The notes: generated from the sequence alone by a model not told the origin. 64,000 nucleotides of DNA from Spiroplasma endosymbiont of Poecilobothrus nobilitatus (GCF_964030655.1 NZ_OZ034915.1:124001-188000), one strand, 5' to 3'; positions 40,873 to 51,669 are shown, counted from the first letter of the stretch. A program made the numbers and translations.

Positions 40873-42633
40873 ATGAATGAAGAAAAGAAAGAAACAAGTA
40901 AAAACAAAGCAATAGTTACAAAACCAACTAGTATAGTAACAAAACAACCAATCAAAAATGTTGTTAAAAATAAAATTCCAACAAAAGTGTTTGCTTTAGG
41001 TGGATTAGAAGAAGTTGGAAAAAATACATATTGTATTGAACATGATGAAGAGTTAATTATGCTTGATGCAGGAGTTAAATTTCCAAGTTCAACAATGCTT
41101 GGTGTTGATGCTGTTATTCCGAATTATAATTATTTAAAAGAAAACCAACGAAAAATAAAAGCATTATTTATTACACACGGCCATGAAGATCATATTGGTG
41201 GAATTCCCTATTTATTACGGGAAGTTAATATTCCAATTATTTATGCACCACGATTAGCAGCTGCTTTAATTCGCGATCGTCTAAAAGAAGCAAAATTGGA
41301 ACAAACAACAATTGTTAAAGAAGTTGATAATATGAGTGTTATTAAAACAAAAAACTTTAAAATTAACTTTTTTGCTGTTAACCATAGTATTCCTGATGCT
41401 TTTGGAATTTCAGTAGTTACTCCAAATGGAAAATTTGTTTCAACTGGTGATTATAAATTTGACTGAACACCATTAGGACATCGTGCTGATATTGAACGAA
41501 TGGCAAATATGGGGCAAGAAGGTGTCATGTTATTAATGGCTGATAGTACCAACGCTGAAGTTGAGGGTTACACTCAAACTGAAACAAAAATTATTAAAAA
41601 TATTGGTGAATTATTTGTTAAAGCTAAGGGGCGAATTTTAATTTCAACTTTTGCTTCAAATGTTCATCGAATTCAACATATTGTTGAAATTGCAAATAAA
41701 TATGGACGAAAAATTTTAGTGTTTGGTCGAAGTTTAGATCGCATTATTAAAATTATTCGTCAAATGGGACATTTAAAAATTTCTGATAAGGCATTTATTA
41801 AAGCTAATGATGCTAAAAACTATAAAGATAATGAAATATTAATTATTTGTACTGGAAGCCAAGGTGAACCAATGGCGGCATTATCCCGAATTGCAAATAA
41901 TCAACATCAACATATTTCTATTATTCCTGGTGATACTGTTATTTTTTCATCATCACCAATTCCCGGTAATCAAGCTGATGTTGAACGAGTTATTAATAAA
42001 CTAGTTCGTGCTGGTGCTATTGTGCAAGAAAATAGTCCTTTAAATCAAATTCATACGTCTGGTCATGCTTCACAAGAAGAACAAAAATTATTATTTACCC
42101 TATTGAAGCCAAAATACTTTATGCCAATGCATGGTGACTATCGTATGCTTCGCCAACATGGCGAAACAGCAATTAGTGTCAATGTCCCAAAGGATAATGT
42201 CTTTATTTGTGCTAATGGCGATCAAATTGAACTATTAAATGGAACGGCAGCAATTGGTAAAAGAATTGAAGCTGAAGCTGTTTATGTTGATGGAAAAGAT
42301 TTATCAGGGCAAACAACCGCTGTTGTTCGTGACCGTGAAATTTTATCAAAAGATGGGTTAATTGCTGTTGTTATTTCAATTGATTCACAAAATAATCAAT
42401 TACTAACACCACCACGCATTATTTCAAGAGGAAGTTTCTATGTTAAAGAATCTGGAAATATTATTAATGAATCAATCCGTTTAGCAACCGAAGCAGTTAA
42501 TGAAGTTTTAAAAACCCAAAAACCAACTTTTGGTGCTCTTAAAAATGCTATTAAGCAATCATTATCTCCTTTCATTTACCGTTATAAACGTCGTAATCCA
42601 TTGATTATTCCAGTAATTTTAAATAAAAAATAA
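40873..42633 (+). CDS. rnj: Ribonuclease J
   Basis: 586 residues. Metallo-beta-lactamase core: VFALGGLEEVGKNTYCIEHD, then the metal-binding THGHEDHIGG (HxHxDH), NHSIPDAFG and TGDYKFDW. The beta-CASP part contains STFASNVHRIQ and the C-terminal MPMHGDYRML. RNase J is the main 5'-3' exoribonuclease and endonuclease of Firmicutes and mollicutes, acting in mRNA turnover and rRNA maturation in the cytoplasm. The N-terminal ~40 residues are a Lys-rich extension not typical of the core. ATG 40873 is preferred to GTG 40861 because the GAGGTG ribosome-binding site overlaps the GTG. Orthologue choice (rnjA or rnjB) is not settled. Confidence 0.9.
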
Positions 42634-42947
42634 AAGAATATGTAAAAAAACTCACAAGACTGCACCCCAAAAAGCAAGTAAAATAAAAAAAGATTTTGTT
42701 AAATTTTTATAGGGGGTGCATTTTTATATGGCAAAAAAAGGACAAAAATATAACAAATATACATCAGAATTTAGAACAAAAATCATTGAGGAAATTAAAC
42801 AAAAAAGTTGTTGAATAGTAGCAAAACAATATAATATAAATGCAAATACAGTAGAATCTTGATGAACAAATCATAAAAAAGGAAAATTAAACAATCCTAA
42901 AGGACCTAAAATTTCTTTTGGAATGGCAACACTTTTTAGGACACTTT

Positions 42948-43784
42948 TTATATAAACATTTGTTTTCTAAAAGTAACTGGAGATAAATAATTTAAACTGC
43001 CATGAATTCGAATATTGTTATATCAATGCACAAAATCAAAAAGTTCGTATTTTAATTGTGTTAAATTTTTAAATTTTTTACCCTTAATAAATTCAGTTTT
43101 AAAAGTTTTGTAAGTTGTTTCAGCCACAGCATTATCATAAGGGCAGCCTTTATTGCTTAATGATCTTTTAATATTAAAAGTTATTAAAATTTCATCAATG
43201 ATTTTATTTTTAAACTCATTACCACGATCAGTATGAAATAGAGTTATTTGATTTAATGGTCGTGTTATTTTATGAAAAGCTTGTTGGGCCAGTTCGGCTG
43301 TTTTATTCGGCCCAGCACTATAACCAATTATTTCACGATTAAACAAGTCAATTAATAAACAAATATAATGTCATTTAGCGCCAACTTGAACATATGTTAA
43401 ATCACTAACAATAACTTCATTAGGTTTTTTGTTATTAAATTGACGATTTAAAATATTATTAATTTGGTCATTATTGACTGTTGTTTTATGATTATGATAT
43501 TTTAATTTGGTGTATTTAGAAACCAAATTATTTTTGATCATAAAGAATCTGATTTTTCGCCGCGATAAGATGATATCTTTTCTGTTTAAAATAACTTTAA
43601 TTTTGCGAGCCCCATAAATTTTGCGACTTTTATTAAAGGCACTGATAATTTCTTGTTCATAATTATTAACTTGCTTGTTAATACATTTATTAGTTTGATA
43701 ATAATACGTTAATTTTGATAAACCCAAAATCTTACATATTTTTCTTACTGAATATTTTGTTTTGTTGTTATTAATTATTGTTAT
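42948..43784 (-). CDS. IS-B copy 2 OrfB, DDE transposase
   Basis: About 278 residues from the frameshift site (first ATG at 43727). The N-terminal HTH_21-type region contains [20 protein letters not shown]. The rve catalytic core follows: [12 protein letters not shown] (first Asp), [14 protein letters not shown] (second Asp) and [16 protein letters not shown] (Glu), then [18 protein letters not shown]. This is the IS150-type OrfB pattern. TGA reads as Trp after GAK and after FVH; a standard-code reading would break the protein there. Confidence 0.9.
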
Positions 43785-44059
43785 TTTTTGGCCATTATCA
43801 GTGCGGCTTGCTTTAAAATGTCATTTTCCATTTTCAAGTCTTTAAGTTCTTTTCGTAAAGTTATTATTTCATTTTCTTCTAGTGTGCGATTGTCTTTTGC
43901 TTTAAATGAACCAGAATTATTATAATTTTTAACTCAACTATAAATAGTTGGTTTTGGTAAATTATATTCTTGCCCTAGATTAATAACACTTTTACCATTT
44001 TTATATAGCATGACAATTTGTTTTTTAAATTCTTCAGAGTATGAAGTTTTATTTCCCAT
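43781..44059 (-). CDS. IS-B copy 2 OrfA
   Basis: 92-aa HTH and leucine-zipper subunit as in copy 1. It ends at the A6 slippery run, with orfB lying in the -1 frame. Confidence 0.85.
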
Positions 44060-44303
44060 TTTTATATTCCTTCTTTCTTAATAATTTTATCTAATTTTGA
44101 AGTCTATATAATTATGGCCCTAATAATTGTAGCCTATCCAACTTAAGAAAGATACAATCCATAATAAAATATATAATTCACATGAAGAATATATACAAGA
44201 TGTTATAAAATGAAATACATGATATTCAAATCGTAAAGAAAAAGATATAATTAAAAAAATAGTAAATACTTTTTATTAGTACTTACTAAAATGGGTGCAC
44301 TCT

Positions 44304-44496
44304 ATAGCACAACCGCACTATTCCCACAACACAATTTTTAACATATTTAATAATGGTATCAAAAAAAGTGCCCCAGTAAAATATGTTAAAATTATCTGTG
44401 GAAACACTAGCGTTTCCACGATACTAAGTTATCTAATCAATAACTTAGTATCACCAAAATTTTATTTATTTTAAATTTTACATTTATATTATATCA
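44304..44496. repeat. Left ~190-bp direct repeat with three hairpins
   Basis: Shares about 80% identity by eye with 49689-49880. It contains AACATATTT...AAAATATGTT, GTGGAAAC-ACTAGC-GTTTCCAC, and GATACTAAGTTAT (44420-44432) / ATAACTTAGTATC (44440-44452). In the right copy the last stem is GATAGTAATTTAT / ATAAATTACTATC: two positions differ and both are compensated. It flanks the plasmid-like block and may be a plasmid origin, recombination site or terminator. Confidence 0.75.
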
Positions 44497-44582
44497 ATTG
44501 CTTTATTCAAAAGCAATTTTTTTAAAAGAGAAGATTGATATTTGATACAGTTTATATTTAGTAGTATAGGGACTTTAACTAA

Positions 44583-44608
44583 TACCAAAGATATTCAATA
44601 TCTTGGTA
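44583..44608. terminator. Hairpin after the par operon
   Basis: TACCAAAGATATT (44583-44595) / AATATCTTGGTA (44597-44608), a near-perfect inverted repeat 19 bp beyond the RHH stop. No long T run follows on the minus strand, so it may be an operator or a mild terminator. Confidence 0.5.
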
Positions 44609-44626
44609 AACAAATTATAACATAAT

Positions 44627-44907
44627 TTATAATTGGTCGATAATTTGTTCTAATAACGCCGAAACTGACATATTATATTCACTAGCTAGTTGTTTAATTT
44701 TATTTATTTTATCTGGCCGAATAGATAGGTTAAGATATTTTTTATTAAGTTTTGGTTGTTGAGGTTTTAATTGTAATTCTTTATTGATGGTTTTCATAAT
44801 ATTTTCAGAGTTAATTTTTTTATATTTTCTCTAACGCCCAATAAACTTTCTGCTAATTTTTCTGATTTGTTTAAATTAAGATTAGATTTAAACAAATTTT
44901 CTTTTGG
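44627..44907 (-). pseudogene. Plasmid RHH protein, frameshifted
   Basis: Begins MPKENLFKSNLNLNKSEKLA, loses frame at an A7 run after GVRENIKK, and resumes as TINKELQLKPQQPKLNKKYL ... LSIRPDKINKIKQLASEYNM ending LLEQIIDQL. The C-terminal half has the strand-helix-helix pattern of ParB/CopG-like partners. It follows parA directly, as partner genes on Spiroplasma plasmids do. A single homopolymer error would restore it. Confidence 0.6.
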
Positions 44908-44909
44908 CA

Positions 44910-45681
44910 TTTTTATATCACTCCTTTTTGTTCTAATTCAGAAACAATATTAAAATATGGGTTATCATCTTTTTTAAAGTTTTAACAACTGGAACGCCAG
45001 TTATTTCACTTGCTTTAAAAACTTGTTTTTTTCTAATCTCTTGTTGCACTAATAAATTGTTTAATGAACTATCTTTTAAATTATCAATAAAATCTTTTGA
45101 TATTGTGTAAGTATCAAAATTATTTAAAACAATTGCACTTATATTATTTTTGGCATTAATATAATTAATTATGTTATTTATTTCATTGTTTATTTATTGT
45201 TTCAATTGCTCTCCACGAGTGAATATAATTATCTGAAACTAAAACAACTTTATCAGCAGTTAAATAAGCATTGACATTCGTTACATTTAAACTTGGGTTA
45301 GTATTAATCAAAACGTAATCATAATTTTCTTGTAAAAAAGATATTTTTTTTGTATTGTATTTTTTAATTTTTGTTCGCGGCCAAATTGACTAGACAATTT
45401 TATTTCTAGTTCTGACATTTCAATATCAGTCGGAACAATATTAACATTTTCAAAATTAGTTTTAAAAATTATATCAGTTATATTATTATCTTTGTCATTA
45501 AATAAATTTATCGCTCAGGGTTTATCAATATCTAATTTAAAATATTGCGTTAGGTTTCCTTGGGGGTCAAGGTCAATTAAAAGTATTCGTTTTTTTCTAA
45601 TGCAAGAAAACAAGACAAATTAAATGTAAACTTAGTTTTCCCTACTCCACCTTTTAACGCTCCTACTGTAATAATTTTCAT
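44910..45681 (-). pseudogene. ParA/Soj-type partition ATPase, several frameshifts
   Basis: Start MKIITVGALKGGVGKTKFTF carries the deviant Walker A of ParA (KGGVGKT). Other ParA landmarks survive in shifted frames: LLIDLDPQGNLTQYF (Walker B), VNIVPTDIEMSELE, and VLINTNPSLNVTNV followed by TADKVVLVSDNYIHS. Frames change at A runs near 45597 and 45343 and again near 45190. ParA-like Soj proteins are a hallmark of Spiroplasma plasmids, so the 44.3-49.9 kb block looks plasmid-derived. Confidence 0.8.
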
Positions 45682-45719
45682 TCATTTATTTTTCTTTTCA
45701 TTAATTACGCGCGCAATCG

Positions 45720-46370
45720 CACCCGCAAATATATTAGCACATTTAATTATAAATGTAAATTATTACTTTGTGTTTTTCAGTTCACCGGTTGTCTTCTTTA
45801 GTACATTCGTTGATAAATTTGACCATCACTTGGTTTGGTACAATTTATCAACATTCGTAATCTTGTTTTAAGTACGAAACCATACTGTCAAAAATCGGTT
45901 TATATCTTGTTTTTACTTTAGGGATATTTAGTTCATTTAATTTATTTTCAAAATACTAAAATTGGCATTCCGTGTTTGAAATATAATATTGATAATACAA
46001 ATTTTTAATAAGTAATTTCTGAATTATTAATTAAACTGGCCTCGCGAAATTTTTTTGTATTTTACAAACTTGTAAGTCATTTTATCAGACGATTTGCGAA
46101 AAAACAAGTAGTGACCCAAAAGTAAAAAATGATCTACATTATTCCTGATAGTTTCAGATGATAACTTTTTGTTGTTCTGTTTTAAAGTCGTCTTGATCGA
46201 TTTGGCGTTGAATTCAAATAGCTAGTGTCTGTGTTGAGGTAATTCAATAGTTTTGTCCGCCATCTCGTAGTCATTTGGCGCGTCCGTCTAGCTTTTTTTA
46301 AAACGAATGGGTGATTTTTGTGTTCGCTCAAGTTCGGCAAAAATTTCGCTATCATCATTTTTTGTAATAA
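45720..46370 (-). pseudogene. Decayed coding region in the plasmid-like block
   Basis: Short protein-like stretches appear in different minus-strand frames with stops between: AYPDLIITKNDDSEIFAELE, WLRDGGQNYWITSTQTLAIW, QIDQDDFKTEQQKVII and KTRYKPIFDSMVSYLKQDYE. The third-codon bases are more GC-rich than in chromosomal genes nearby. It may be a former replication or mobilisation gene of the plasmid. No family recognised. Confidence 0.4.
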
Positions 46371-46670
46371 TTAAATCAGGGTAGGCGTTGAGATTGCCGT
46401 TTGACTATACTTAATAAACATTTCTGAGGCGTGCGTGTTAGTAAAATGATTTATTGTGTCGGGGGTAAATGCCGCCATAATTGCGGCAATGATTACCACA
46501 ATTAAAACAGCGATTAACATCAACGGCAAAAATGCTATAATAAGAAAGATGGCCATTTTTTTAATCACATTATTCACAATGGCTATGACATTTTTAAAAG
46601 ATGTTGGCTTTATCTTGGCCGATTTGCCAACACTGAAAGGATTTTTTAACCCTTTTTTGTTTTGTGCCAT
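46371..46670 (-). CDS. Small membrane protein of the plasmid-like block
   Basis: 99 residues from ATG 46670, which follows GGAGGGCGAGAAAA; a longer reading from 46757 runs through the preceding gene and is not preferred. Lys-rich N-terminus (MAQNKKGLKNPFSVGKSAKI), then a long hydrophobic segment (FLIIAFLPLMLIAVLIVVII) and a short outer part. The ORF may be the truncated N-terminus of a longer protein whose remains lie at 45.7-46.37 kb. Possibly a secretion or conjugation component; unproven. Confidence 0.5.
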   Translation of the reverse strand: MAQNKKGLKNPFSVGKSAKIKPTSFKNVIAIVNNVIKKMAIFLIIAFLPLMLIAVLIVVIIAAIMAAFTPDTINHFTNTHASEMFIKYSQTAISTPTLI

Positions 46671-46684
46671 TTTTCTCGCCCTCC

Positions 46685-46955
46685 TTACGCAATGCCCAAA
46701 ATAACATCTTTTAGACCCAGCACAATTGAACTCGCTAAAATAACAATCTCCAAACAAACGCCAACCAAAGTAACACGAGAAATCGTTTCTCTGCGTTGTT
46801 CGGCGTTTTTGGCAAATTTACCAGCAATACAATACGCCACCCATAACAATGCCAATAACTATTGCTACTCCGATTAGAATTGGCATTCCAACTGAAATTA
46901 TTTTATTGCCGATTTCTTGTAAACTAGTTGACCCACTTGTCGATAACAACATCAT
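46685..46955 (-). pseudogene. Pilin-like two-helix membrane protein, one frameshift
   Basis: MMLLSTSGSTSLQEIGNKII ... PILIGVAIVIGIVMGG, then a one-base shift, then AGKFAKNAEQRRETISRVTL ... ILASSIVLGLKDVILGIA. About 90 residues with two hydrophobic segments around a short basic loop, the topology of VirB2/TrbC-type pilins and of small viral coat proteins. Length is 271 bp, so it is out of frame by one base. Excellent AAAGGAGG ribosome-binding site. Confidence 0.5.
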
Positions 46956-47109
46956 ATTTATAACCTCCTTTGTCTTTTTTGCGTTTAATAAAGTAGTTTA
47001 TAACTCGCGCAACAGTTTTAATTATGCAACACAATCACAATACTCATCATATCGGACGAGCATAACGACACACAAGAATAAGAACAACAAAAAAGATAGT
47101 TCAATTCAT
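46924..47109 (-). CDS. 61-aa membrane peptide
   Basis: 61 residues (MNWTIFFVVLILVCRYARPI...) with one hydrophobic segment and a basic tail. The start follows AAAGGAGGTAAATAAT, two bases after the adhesin stop, and the end overlaps the pilin-like gene. The tight packing supports it as a real gene. Confidence 0.5.
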
Positions 47110-47110
47110 A

Positions 47111-49645
47111 TTATTTACCTCCTTTTTGTTTTGATTCTCATTCTTCGTCGTCTTTTTTCATTTGGGCAATGTCTTTCTCTGTTTTAATGGCAAACGCTTT
47201 GGCTTTTTTCTTGCGAATTGGTTCGCAAACAAACGGCGTAATTACAAATTTTTTAAACAACCAAGCAAGAATGAATAAACCAAACAGCGAACCAACAACA
47301 ATACCAAAGATAGTTCAGCCACTTAAACCACTCTTTTTGTTATTATCGGGTGTTGGTTGTTCTTTTTGTTGCACTGGAATTGTTTTGGCAGTATGACCCA
47401 GCAATTTTGTGCTGCTTTCTACGTGTTGAACTTTGATGTCTTTGCTCGTAGTTCAATCACCGGCAACAAGATTATTTGTGTTAATAGCATAATCAGTGTT
47501 TTCTACAACATCCGGCGCATACTTTTCAACCTGTGCTTTTACACTAACAACTAGTTTTGTTTTATAGTTATCAATTTCATCTTGGGTAACATTTTGAATG
47601 TTATCAACAACAAAGTTATCTAACTTTAGGTATAAATGTTTTAAACTTTGTTTTCAAGTTGGTGATAGCGCAAACAAATTATTTAATTTACTAGCACTAG
47701 AACCACGAATATTGTCATATCCGTTATCTTCTGCTCATTGTTCAAACTGTTTACCATTTGGTGTATTTCAATATTCTTTTATATCTTTTTTTTCTTTGTT
47801 TATTTGTAAATAAACATTGTTCGTATGACCTAGGTTATCAGATAGTTCAACAACATATTTACCATCCTTTGTGTTTAACTGTGACCCATCAAGTGGAATT
47901 AAACTTGATGGGTCAATGTTGCTTGCTTCTGATGTTTTATTTCAATTATCATCACAACCATACACAATACCAGTTATCACACTACTTGTGGTTGGTTTAA
48001 CCATTGTGATAATACTTTCACTATTTGTATAGTAGAATGTGTTAACTGGGTTTGTAATATTGCTTGTATCAATTTGCCCAAGATAATCTTTCACAACAAT
48101 TGCGTCAGGTGCAGTTGGTTTTAATTTAATCTTTAAATCAACAACCGTTGCTGGTACAACATTGTATTTAGCCTCAACTGAACCTTGATAACTTTTGCTA
48201 CCTTCTATCACTGATAAAGTTGCTTGTGTATTTGTTTTATCAATTATTTCAATTTGTGAAAAATCATCAATGACATTCCCGTTTTTCTGATTAACCGCCA
48301 AAAAAATAGTCTTATCGTTGTTATCAATGATATTATCTAAATCAGTCGTTTTAATTAAATCACTTAGATTTTGTTGAACTGGTGGTGTTGGTGGTTCAAT
48401 GTGTGCTTGCATAGAGGCCATAATTTCACTCGTATATTGTTTACCACCCAAAGTAAACATTACTTGTAAATTATGGTCGCGTGGTGCAGTTTCGGGTTTA
48501 ACATTGATAGTCCAGTGTTTATTTGTTTGTCCTTGTTGGACATTATCAAACACAACTTTATCAATGTTCGGGTTAGCAATATCAATGTTTAACTCTCCAC
48601 CCACACTAAGCAAGTCGGGGCGAGTTCAAGTCAGATTTTTTGTACTATCAACTAAATTAAACTGACTTTGTGTTTTTACCCACGACAAAGCAGTTTGTAA
48701 TATATAAATATCATCATCCGTACCAAAATAAATGTTATCTTTACTATCAATAGAAAATCATTTAGGAGCATTTATACCATCAATTTTAGTTGGTGTTGTT
48801 GAAGCAGAAGCCAACTTAAATAAATTATTTGGATATTTTAAAAAATAAACATTGTTATATTTGTCAACTATAAGCGAAGAAACATTACTCCCAGAGTTTT
48901 CTATTTTAGTTGCTAATGTTTTTCCCGCGAGCAGATTATATACTCCATTATTTGTAGCAATATATGCATTGTTTTTATTATCACAGTTGATAGTAACAAT
49001 TTTAATACCGGTATTTATTCCATCAATTTTAGTTGGAGTTGTTGAACCAGAAGCCAACTTATATACACCACCTTTGAAAAGGATATTAAAATATATGTTA
49101 TTTTCTTCATCTATTGATATTAAATAAACTTCTTCATTTATACCATCAATTTTATTTGGAGTTGTTGAACCAGAAGCCAACTTATATACACCATCATCCG
49201 CGCCAAAATAAATGTTATTGTTTTTACTATCAACAGTAAAGGAGTAAACATATCCATTTATACCATCAATTTTAGTTGGAGTTGTTGAACCAGAAGCCAA
49301 CTTATATACACCACCATCCGCGCCAAAATAAATGTTATCTTTACTATCAATATAAAGTCATTTAGGAGCATTTATACCATCAATTTTAGTTGGTGTTGTT
49401 GCACCTTGTTTCAAAACAAATGCACCAGTATCTGTACCAAAATATGTATTGTTGTTACTGTCAAGGATAACACTATTTATTAATTCATTTATTCCTTTAA
49501 TTCTTTTAATTGGGAGATAGTCATTGTTTGAGTTAGATGTTATAAAATCGCGGTTGAAACTAGTTTGTACTGTGTTGGCAAGAAACGGAGCGGGAACGAT
49601 TGCTGTCAAGGTTGATATAGTTAAGATATTTAGTAATTTTTTCAT
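47111..49645 (-). CDS. Adhesin-like surface protein with N-terminal propeller and C-terminal anchor, 844 aa
   Basis: One open frame of 844 residues with TGA as Trp. Signal peptide MKKLLNILTISTLTAIVPAP. Residues ~45-310 contain about seven repeats of some 38 residues (IDSKDNIYFGADGGVYKL, ASGSTTPTKIDGIN), consistent with a beta-propeller. Residues ~330-530 are Ig-like strand-rich domains (GKQYTSEIMASMQAHIEPPT and the next units). A helical region follows (EYWNTPNGKQFEQWAEDNGY). Near residues 765-795 is a single membrane segment (GWTIFGIVVGSLFGLFILAW) and a basic cytoplasmic tail ending SKQKGGK. This is the architecture of S. citri adhesion-related proteins, which are plasmid-encoded. Homology to them is inference. 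Confidence 0.75.
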
Positions 49646-49688
49646 TTTCTATTTCCTTTCTGAATTTTCTTTTCTAATAAAAAAGAGA

Positions 49689-49880
49689 ATAGCACCACTG
49701 TACTATTCCCACAACACAATTTCTAACATATTTAATAATGGTATCAAAAAAGTACCTTCATAAAATATGTTAAAGAAACGCTAGGTGTTTACTAGTGTTT
49801 CCACGATAGTAATTTATTTGACGATAAATTACTATCATTCAATTTTTATTTATTTTAAATTTTACATTTATATTATACCA
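49689..49880. repeat. Right ~190-bp direct repeat with three hairpins
   Basis: Diverged copy of 44304-44496, lying 44 bp upstream of the adhesin start. It keeps AACATATTT...AAAATATGTT, a GAAACGCTAG / CTAGTGTTTC stem, and GATAGTAATTTAT (49805-49817) / ATAAATTACTATC (49824-49836). Pairing is preserved although the stem sequences differ. Confidence 0.75.
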
Positions 49881-49907
49881 TATTTAATTAAAAGTAGTAT
49901 TTTTTCT

Positions 49908-50076
49908 TTAATTTTGTAGAAAACTCTTGATATTTAATATTTATAAAATATACCTAAAATTAGGTATATTTTTAATATAAGAGGTGAATAATTAATGGAA
50001 AAAATAATTGAAGAATTAATAAATAATTTAACAGATGATCAATTTTTAGAATTTCATGAAAAATTCAAAAAAGAAG
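49908..50076 (+). mobile_element. N-terminal fragment of the zinc-ribbon IS
   Basis: Starts with the outer end TTTAATTTTGTAGAAAACTC, continues with the AATATACCTAAAATTAGGTA palindrome and GAGGTGAATAATTA, and encodes MEKIIEELINNLTDDQFLEF up to about codon 29. It is then interrupted by the 173-bp-type element. Confidence 0.7.
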
Positions 50077-50150
50077 GGTAGTAAGAAAAAAGTTGAGGTT
50101 TTACAAAAATATAAATAAAGTAATTAAATATAAATTAAAGTAATATCTTA
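50077..50150. mobile_element. Partial copy of the 173-bp inverted-repeat element
   Basis: TAGTAAGAAAAAAGTTGAGG followed by TTTTACAAAAATATAAAT matches the terminal part of 9952-10124 but the other end is missing. It was inserted within the zinc-ribbon transposase fragment. Confidence 0.6.
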
Positions 50151-50364
50151 TAATAGCGATTTTTTTATTTGCATTATTCATCAGATAGTATCTTTAAAAT
50201 TAAAAATTAACCTATTTTCCCTAAAAATTAGTTAATATTTATAATTTCCTTTCTGTGATTTATTATATTTTTTCGGTTTAACAACTAAAATAAAGACTGC
50301 ACCCCAAAAAGTAAGTAAAATAAAAAAAGATTTTGTTAAATTTTTATAGGGGGTGCATTTTTAT

Positions 50365-50628
50365 ATGACAAAAAAAGGACAAAAATATAACAAATATACA
50401 TCAGAATTTAGAACAAAAATCATTGAGGAAATTAAACAAAAAAGTTGTTGAATAGTAGCAAAACAATATAATATAAATGCAAATACAGTAGAATCTTGAT
50501 GAACAAATCATAAAAAAGGAAAATTAAACAATCCTAAAGGACCTAAAATTTCTTTTGGCAAAAGAAATTTAGAATATTATAAAACAAGGTATGAATTATT
50601 AAAAAAGCTCCATGACTTTTACAATTAA
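50365..50628 (+). CDS. IS-A OrfA
   Basis: 87 residues, MTKKGQKYNKYTSEFRTKII with an HTH (WIVAKQYNINANTVESWWTN). Near its end the zero-frame codons TTA-AAA-AAG form the classical slippery heptamer A-AAA-AAG (50601-50607), after which the orfB frame is open. OrfAB fusion by -1 frameshifting is therefore expected. Confidence 0.8.
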
Positions 50629-51484
50629 GCAAACTAAGAATAGTCTCTTTTATTAAACAAAATTGTCGTGAATATTCAATAAAATTATTACTAGAAGTAA
50701 CAGGGTTAAAACGTAGTTATTTAAATAAATATAAAAATTATGACAGTAGCAAAAAAGATAAAAAAGCAATAAATGATATTGTAAAAGTCTATGAAGAAAA
50801 TTTAAAACAATTTGGTTATCGAAGAATTACTAAATATTTAAAAGAAGATTATAGTATAAAATATAATTCAAAAAAAGTTTTAAGAATTATTCGTGATAAT
50901 CAAATACAACCTAAATATGTAAGAAAAATGAGAAGAAAAATAAAGTATAAACAGAATAAAGAAAAAAGCTTATTGCAATATCCTGATTTAATTAAACGTA
51001 AATTCAATGATATAAAAACAAGGTTTTCAGTACTATATACTGATGTAACATATTTAATTTGAAAAGGAGAAAGATATTATCAATCAACAATTATTGATGG
51101 ATATACTAAAGAAATAGTTGATGTAAAGTGATCTAAATATAATGACAATAAATTAGTAATGGATAATTTAAATGATGCAATTAATAAAATAAAATTAATA
51201 AAAAAAGATCTGAATGGAATAATAATTCACTCAGATCACGGATATCAATATACATCCACTATTTATCACGATAAATGTTTATCTAACGGTATTATAATTT
51301 CAATGGGGAAAAAATACCACTGTGCAGATAATATTGTTATAGAAAGTTTTCATTCATTACTTAAGAAAGCTACAATCCATAATAAAATATATAATTCACA
51401 TGAAGAATATATATACAAGATGTTATAAAATGAAATACATGATATTCAAATCGTAAAGAAAAAGATATAATTAAAAAATAGTAA
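50606..51484 (+). pseudogene. IS-A OrfB, frameshifted near the C-terminus
   Basis: DDE transposase: VLYTDVTYLIWKGERYYQST (first Asp), IIIHSDHGYQYTSTIYHDK (second Asp), CADNIVIESFHSLLKKATIH (Glu). In this copy two extra bases in TATATATA near 51411 shift the frame and end the protein at 51428. In the other IS-A fragments the frame continues into DVIKWNTWYSNRKEKDIIKK. All catalytic residues lie before the shift, so partial activity is conceivable. Confidence 0.75.
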
Positions 51485-51669
51485 ATACTTTTTATTAGTA
51501 CTTACTAAAATGGGTGCACTCTAAATAATATCATTTTTAATAAAGGTACTATCTGATGAATAATGCAATCTAAAACTTAATATTTTGATGCTTTGGATGG
51601 GTTAAGATAAATTGGACAACAATAATGTAGAGTAAATATTTATAATTAAACTACAATGGAGGTGTAATT

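Larger units (their letters stand above)
42920..44139 (-). mobile_element. IS-B copy 2, intact
   Basis: 1220 bp with both inverted repeats. The only one of the four IS-B copies in which orfB is open throughout, so the likely active source of the transposase in this window. Confidence 0.9.
42658..44302 (+). mobile_element. IS-A copy 2, internally deleted and split by IS-B
   Basis: Left end GACTGCACCCCAAAAAGCAA at 42658; right end TTTAGTAAG...-type terminus GGGTGCACTC at 44302. IS-B copy 2 occupies 42920-44139. Comparison with the full copy at 50295-51521 shows that the left part corresponds to its first 262 bp and that the right part resumes about 800 bp further on (CTTAAGAAAG), so insertion was accompanied or followed by a deletion. 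The orfA start at 42728 is intact but truncated after about 64 codons. Confidence 0.8.
50295..51521 (+). mobile_element. IS-A copy 1, full length (IS3 family), 1227 bp
   Basis: Terminal inverted repeats GACTGCACCC / GGGTGCACTC. Encodes orfA and orfB in the -1 relation. The most complete IS-A in the window; the others are remnants at 14995, 28350, 42658, 59049 and 63860. Confidence 0.85.
50173..51564. mobile_element. Inverted-repeat element copy 2, split by IS-A
   Basis: ATTATTCATCAGATAGTATC at the left and GGTACTATCTGATGAATAAT at the right, with the IS-A copy (50295-51521) inside. The flanks of IS-A share TAAA, a 4-bp duplication consistent with IS3-family insertion. Joined halves match copy 1 (16983-17140) in reverse orientation. 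Confidence 0.75.

Noticed and set aside
44304-44496. Riboswitch
   Set aside because: The hairpins are arranged in tandem without a conserved ligand-binding junction known to me, and the left copy does not precede a gene, so a DNA-level or terminator role is more plausible.
46456-48665. Several plus-strand ORFs across the plasmid-like block
   Set aside because: They are shadows of the minus-strand adhesin and membrane-protein genes, lack ribosome-binding sites, and overlap one another.
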